This document shows, piece by piece, positions 61,896-64,000 of a DNA stretch of 64,000 nucleotides (its first letter is position 1; each line of letters opens with the position of its first letter). The position numbers were made by a program, and so were the translations under genes. Origin of the DNA: Natronolimnobius baerhuensis (GTDB lineage: Archaea > Halobacteriota > Halobacteria > Halobacteriales > Natrialbaceae); NCBI RefSeq assembly GCF_002177135.1, contig NZ_MWPH01000002.1, positions 372,001-436,000 on the forward strand, read 5' to 3'. The notes under the pieces were generated by a model, which saw only the letters and a list, made by a program, of their open reading frames with translations, was not told where the DNA came from and ran no database searches.

Positions 61896-64000
61896 ATGAC
61901 TAACGCAGATCGCCCTGGCTCTGCCCCCGACAACAGCGACGAGGCTTCCGCAGCCGACGCGTCCCGCCCACGCGGCGTCATCGGTCGCCTGGCCGCGTTC
62001 GATCTACGCTCGAGGATCGGGTCGACAGATGATGGGCGCACAGGAACGGACTCGAGGACGAGGGCGGAGACGAAGACGAATGCAGACACGAAGCCGGACT
62101 CGAGTGGACGGAAAAGCGACGAAAGCGGAGGTAATCGCGGTGAGGACCCGTTCACACGTCGAATCAACCCGCTGATTACGAATCGGCCGTGGACGGTCGT
62201 TTTCGTCTTTATCTTGCTGACTGCGCTCTTTCTCGGCGGGGCAATGGTCGGTGGCGGCGACCAGGAAGCCGGGACGGACCAGTTCACCGAGGGCACCGAA
62301 CAGCAGGAAGCCTTCGACGATATGCAGGAGAACTTCGACCGTGGGACGCGCGATTCCGGTGGGACGACCGCGCAGTTGTTCATTACCGATGACCGGAACG
62401 TCCTCTCAGAGCCGAGTTTATTGCGGATGCTCGAGTTCCAGGATCGGATCGAGAACGAAGACGGCCTGAGAGTTGCCTCCTCGACGAGTCCGGCGTCGCT
62501 CGTCGCGATGGAACTCGAGCCGACAGCGGAGACTGCTGAAGCGCAGATCCGTGCCGTCGAGTCAGCCTCACAGCGCCAACTCAACACGGCGATTGCCGAT
62601 GCGGATGAGAACGCAGGGCTGCCGGTAAGCACGGATTTCACTCCTGAATCGGCCAGTGCCAACGTTGCCCAGATTGCGGTCACGTACGACACACCGCCGA
62701 ATGCGGATACGGATGATCACGCAGTGCTCCAGTTCTCGACACAGGATCTCGCAAACGAGATTGACGGCTTCGATACGGACGAGAACGTCGTCATCTTCGG
62801 CGATGCGATTCTCGAGGAAGAGATGTTACAGTTGCTCGGCGATACGTCTATCGTGGTCTTCCCGGCCGCAATCGTGCTGATTCTGTTCTTCTTGCTGGTG
62901 GCCTACCGCGACCCTATCGACCTCGGACTCGGGCTGGCTGCGCTGTTGATGACGATGATCTGGACGTTCGGGTTCATGGGAATCGCGAATATCCCGTTCT
63001 CGGACTCGTTGCTCGTTGTCTTTCCGCTATTGCTCGCGGTCGGGATCGACTTCGGGATTCATATTATCAATCGCTATCGCGAGGAGCGAATCGCCGGTGC
63101 GTCGATTCGTGATGCGATGGGGATTACGACGACTCAACTCACGACAGCACTACTCATCGTCACACTGACGACTGTTTTCAGTTTCGCAGCGAACCTCGTC
63201 AGCGAGATGACGCGTGACTTCGGGATCGTCGCTGCAGCAGGCATGATCTTTACGTTCCTCATCTTTGGCGTCTTCCTCCCTGCCGGCAAGGTTGGGTTCG
63301 ACCGCTTGCGCGAGGGAACCCGCTTCCCAACGTTCGGGTCGACACCGCTTGGAAGCGAAGGATCGCTCATGGGCCGGGTGCTGCCAGTTGGCGTCTATAT
63401 CGCCCGGTTTGTCCCCGTCGTCTTCGTCGTGGCAATACTTCTTATCGGCTTGGGTGCTGGGGCCTACGGAACCGGCGTCGATACCGAGTTCGACGACGAG
63501 GCGTTCTTCCCCGACGAGGACCGTATCGAGCAGTACAAAAGCTTGCCCGGCCCGCTTGCACCCGGTGACTACACCTTCATGACCGTCCTCAAACACATGG
63601 AGGAAGACTTCGAACAGGGGATGGAGGGGTCAGTAACCGTCTATATCGACGATCCAGGACTCAGGGATGATGGCGCACTGGGAGACATTGACCGTGCACT
63701 CGAGAACCCACCAGACGCGTTCGAGACTGGCGAGAACAACCGGGTTACGGAGGCAAACAGCATCCTCTCGGTTATCGACCAGCAGGCAGCGGCCGATCCA
63801 GCGTTCGCCCAGACCGTGGCACGATACGACTCGAGCGGGAACGAGGTGCCGGACCGTGAACTTGATGCGGTCTACGATCACCTGTTCGATGACCACGAGT
63901 CGGCGGCTATGGATCGCATGACGACAGACCGGAGTGCAAGTCGAATCGATATTCCGATCCACGTCGATGCAGAGCAAGACGAAGCGGTCGCGGCTGCCGG
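61896..64000 (+). CDS. MMPL/RND-superfamily transporter (partial, C-terminus outside window)
   Basis: The first about 701 residues of a large membrane transporter; the frame is open to the right edge. An acidic cytosolic N-terminus (1-85) is followed by a first membrane segment (PWTVVFVFILLTALFLGG), an exterior domain of about 220 residues, then a cluster of membrane helices (IVVFPAAIVLILFFLLVAYR, LAALLMTMIWTFGFMGIA, SLLVVFPLLLAVGIDFGIHIINRYREER) with the GIDFGIHI motif of the MMPL/HpnN/SecDF-like group, and a second exterior domain. It probably exports lipids or hydrophobic compounds by proton motive force. It follows the CARDB gene by 72 bp. Confidence 0.88.
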   Translation, partial: MTNADRPGSAPDNSDEASAADASRPRGVIGRLAAFDLRSRIGSTDDGRTGTDSRTRAETKTNADTKPDSSGRKSDESGGNRGEDPFTRRINPLITNRPWTVVFVFILLTALFLGGAMVGGGDQEAGTDQFTEGTEQQEAFDDMQENFDRGTRDSGGTTAQLFITDDRNVLSEPSLLRMLEFQDRIENEDGLRVASSTSPASLVAMELEPTAETAEAQIRAVESASQRQLNTAIADADENAGLPVSTDFTPESASANVAQIAVTYDTPPNADTDDHAVLQFSTQDLANEIDGFDTDENVVIFGDAILEEEMLQLLGDTSIVVFPAAIVLILFFLLVAYRDPIDLGLGLAALLMTMIWTFGFMGIANIPFSDSLLVVFPLLLAVGIDFGIHIINRYREERIAGASIRDAMGITTTQLTTALLIVTLTTVFSFAANLVSEMTRDFGIVAAAGMIFTFLIFGVFLPAGKVGFDRLREGTRFPTFGSTPLGSEGSLMGRVLPVGVYIARFVPVVFVVAILLIGLGAGAYGTGVDTEFDDEAFFPDEDRIEQYKSLPGPLAPGDYTFMTVLKHMEEDFEQGMEGSVTVYIDDPGLRDDGALGDIDRALENPPDAFETGENNRVTEANSILSVIDQQAAADPAFAQTVARYDSSGNEVPDRELDAVYDHLFDDHESAAMDRMTTDRSASRIDIPIHVDAEQDEAVAAA

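Overview
This window looks like a chromosomal segment of a halophilic archaeon (class Halobacteria). The proteins are strongly acidic, most coding sequence is GC-rich, and several starts are leaderless, with a TATA box 25-30 bp upstream. Archaeal markers include a 2-oxoacid:ferredoxin oxidoreductase, a PAC2 protein, a DUF357 protein, an XPB-type helicase with a Bax1-like nuclease, and two S-layer glycoproteins with a PGF-CTERM anchor. The genus cannot be read from the sequence with confidence.

Region 1 (1-15.4 kb) is dominated by ion homeostasis. Two tandem pairs of KefB-type monovalent cation:proton antiporter genes with C-terminal TrkA-N domains face each other (1039-4504 on + and 5258-8723 on -), with a small membrane protein and a UspA-type stress protein between them. 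An MFS transporter, a broken IS605/IS1341-type TnpB element, a methylglyoxal synthase with a divergent VOC protein, TrkA, and a divergent Lrp-type regulator carrying a TrkA-C-like domain follow.

Region 2 (15.4-29.3 kb) is central and carbon metabolism: korAB, an FNR-like oxidoreductase, probable methylmalonyl-CoA epimerase and mutase, an aldo/keto reductase, a GNAT enzyme, a GH42 beta-galactosidase, small flavin and AMP-binding-like proteins and a DJ-1/PfpI protein. Region 3 (29.4-40.7 kb) holds grpE-dnaK-dnaJ, then an XPB helicase and a Bax1-like (DUF790) nuclease separated by an opposite-strand GH95 glycosidase and an SDR dehydrogenase.

Region 4 (40.9-52.2 kb) is mixed housekeeping: a MATE exporter, VOC and MBL-like proteins, a NOL1/NOP2/Sun RNA methyltransferase, PAC2, PadR, tRNA-Glu(UUC), a FAH-family protein, DUF357 and a glutaredoxin-thioredoxin reductase fusion. 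Region 5 (52.2-64 kb) is a surface and accessory region. It has an internally deleted IS605-type remnant, two S-layer glycoprotein paralogs sharing an almost identical 3' block, an AT-rich orphan gene between them, a TetR regulator with a 20-bp perfect palindrome upstream of the divergent operon, a CARDB/COG1361-like exoprotein and a truncated MMPL/RND transporter.

The most unusual signal is a set of short (about 50-60 bp) double-hairpin inserts. Two sit inside the tnpB gene, one inside the left-end hairpin of the second IS605-type remnant, and a related structure lies at the 3' end of dnaK, where it appears to have displaced the original stop codon. Stem sequences differ while pairing and layout are kept, which suggests a palindromic mini-element that inserts into and beside genes.
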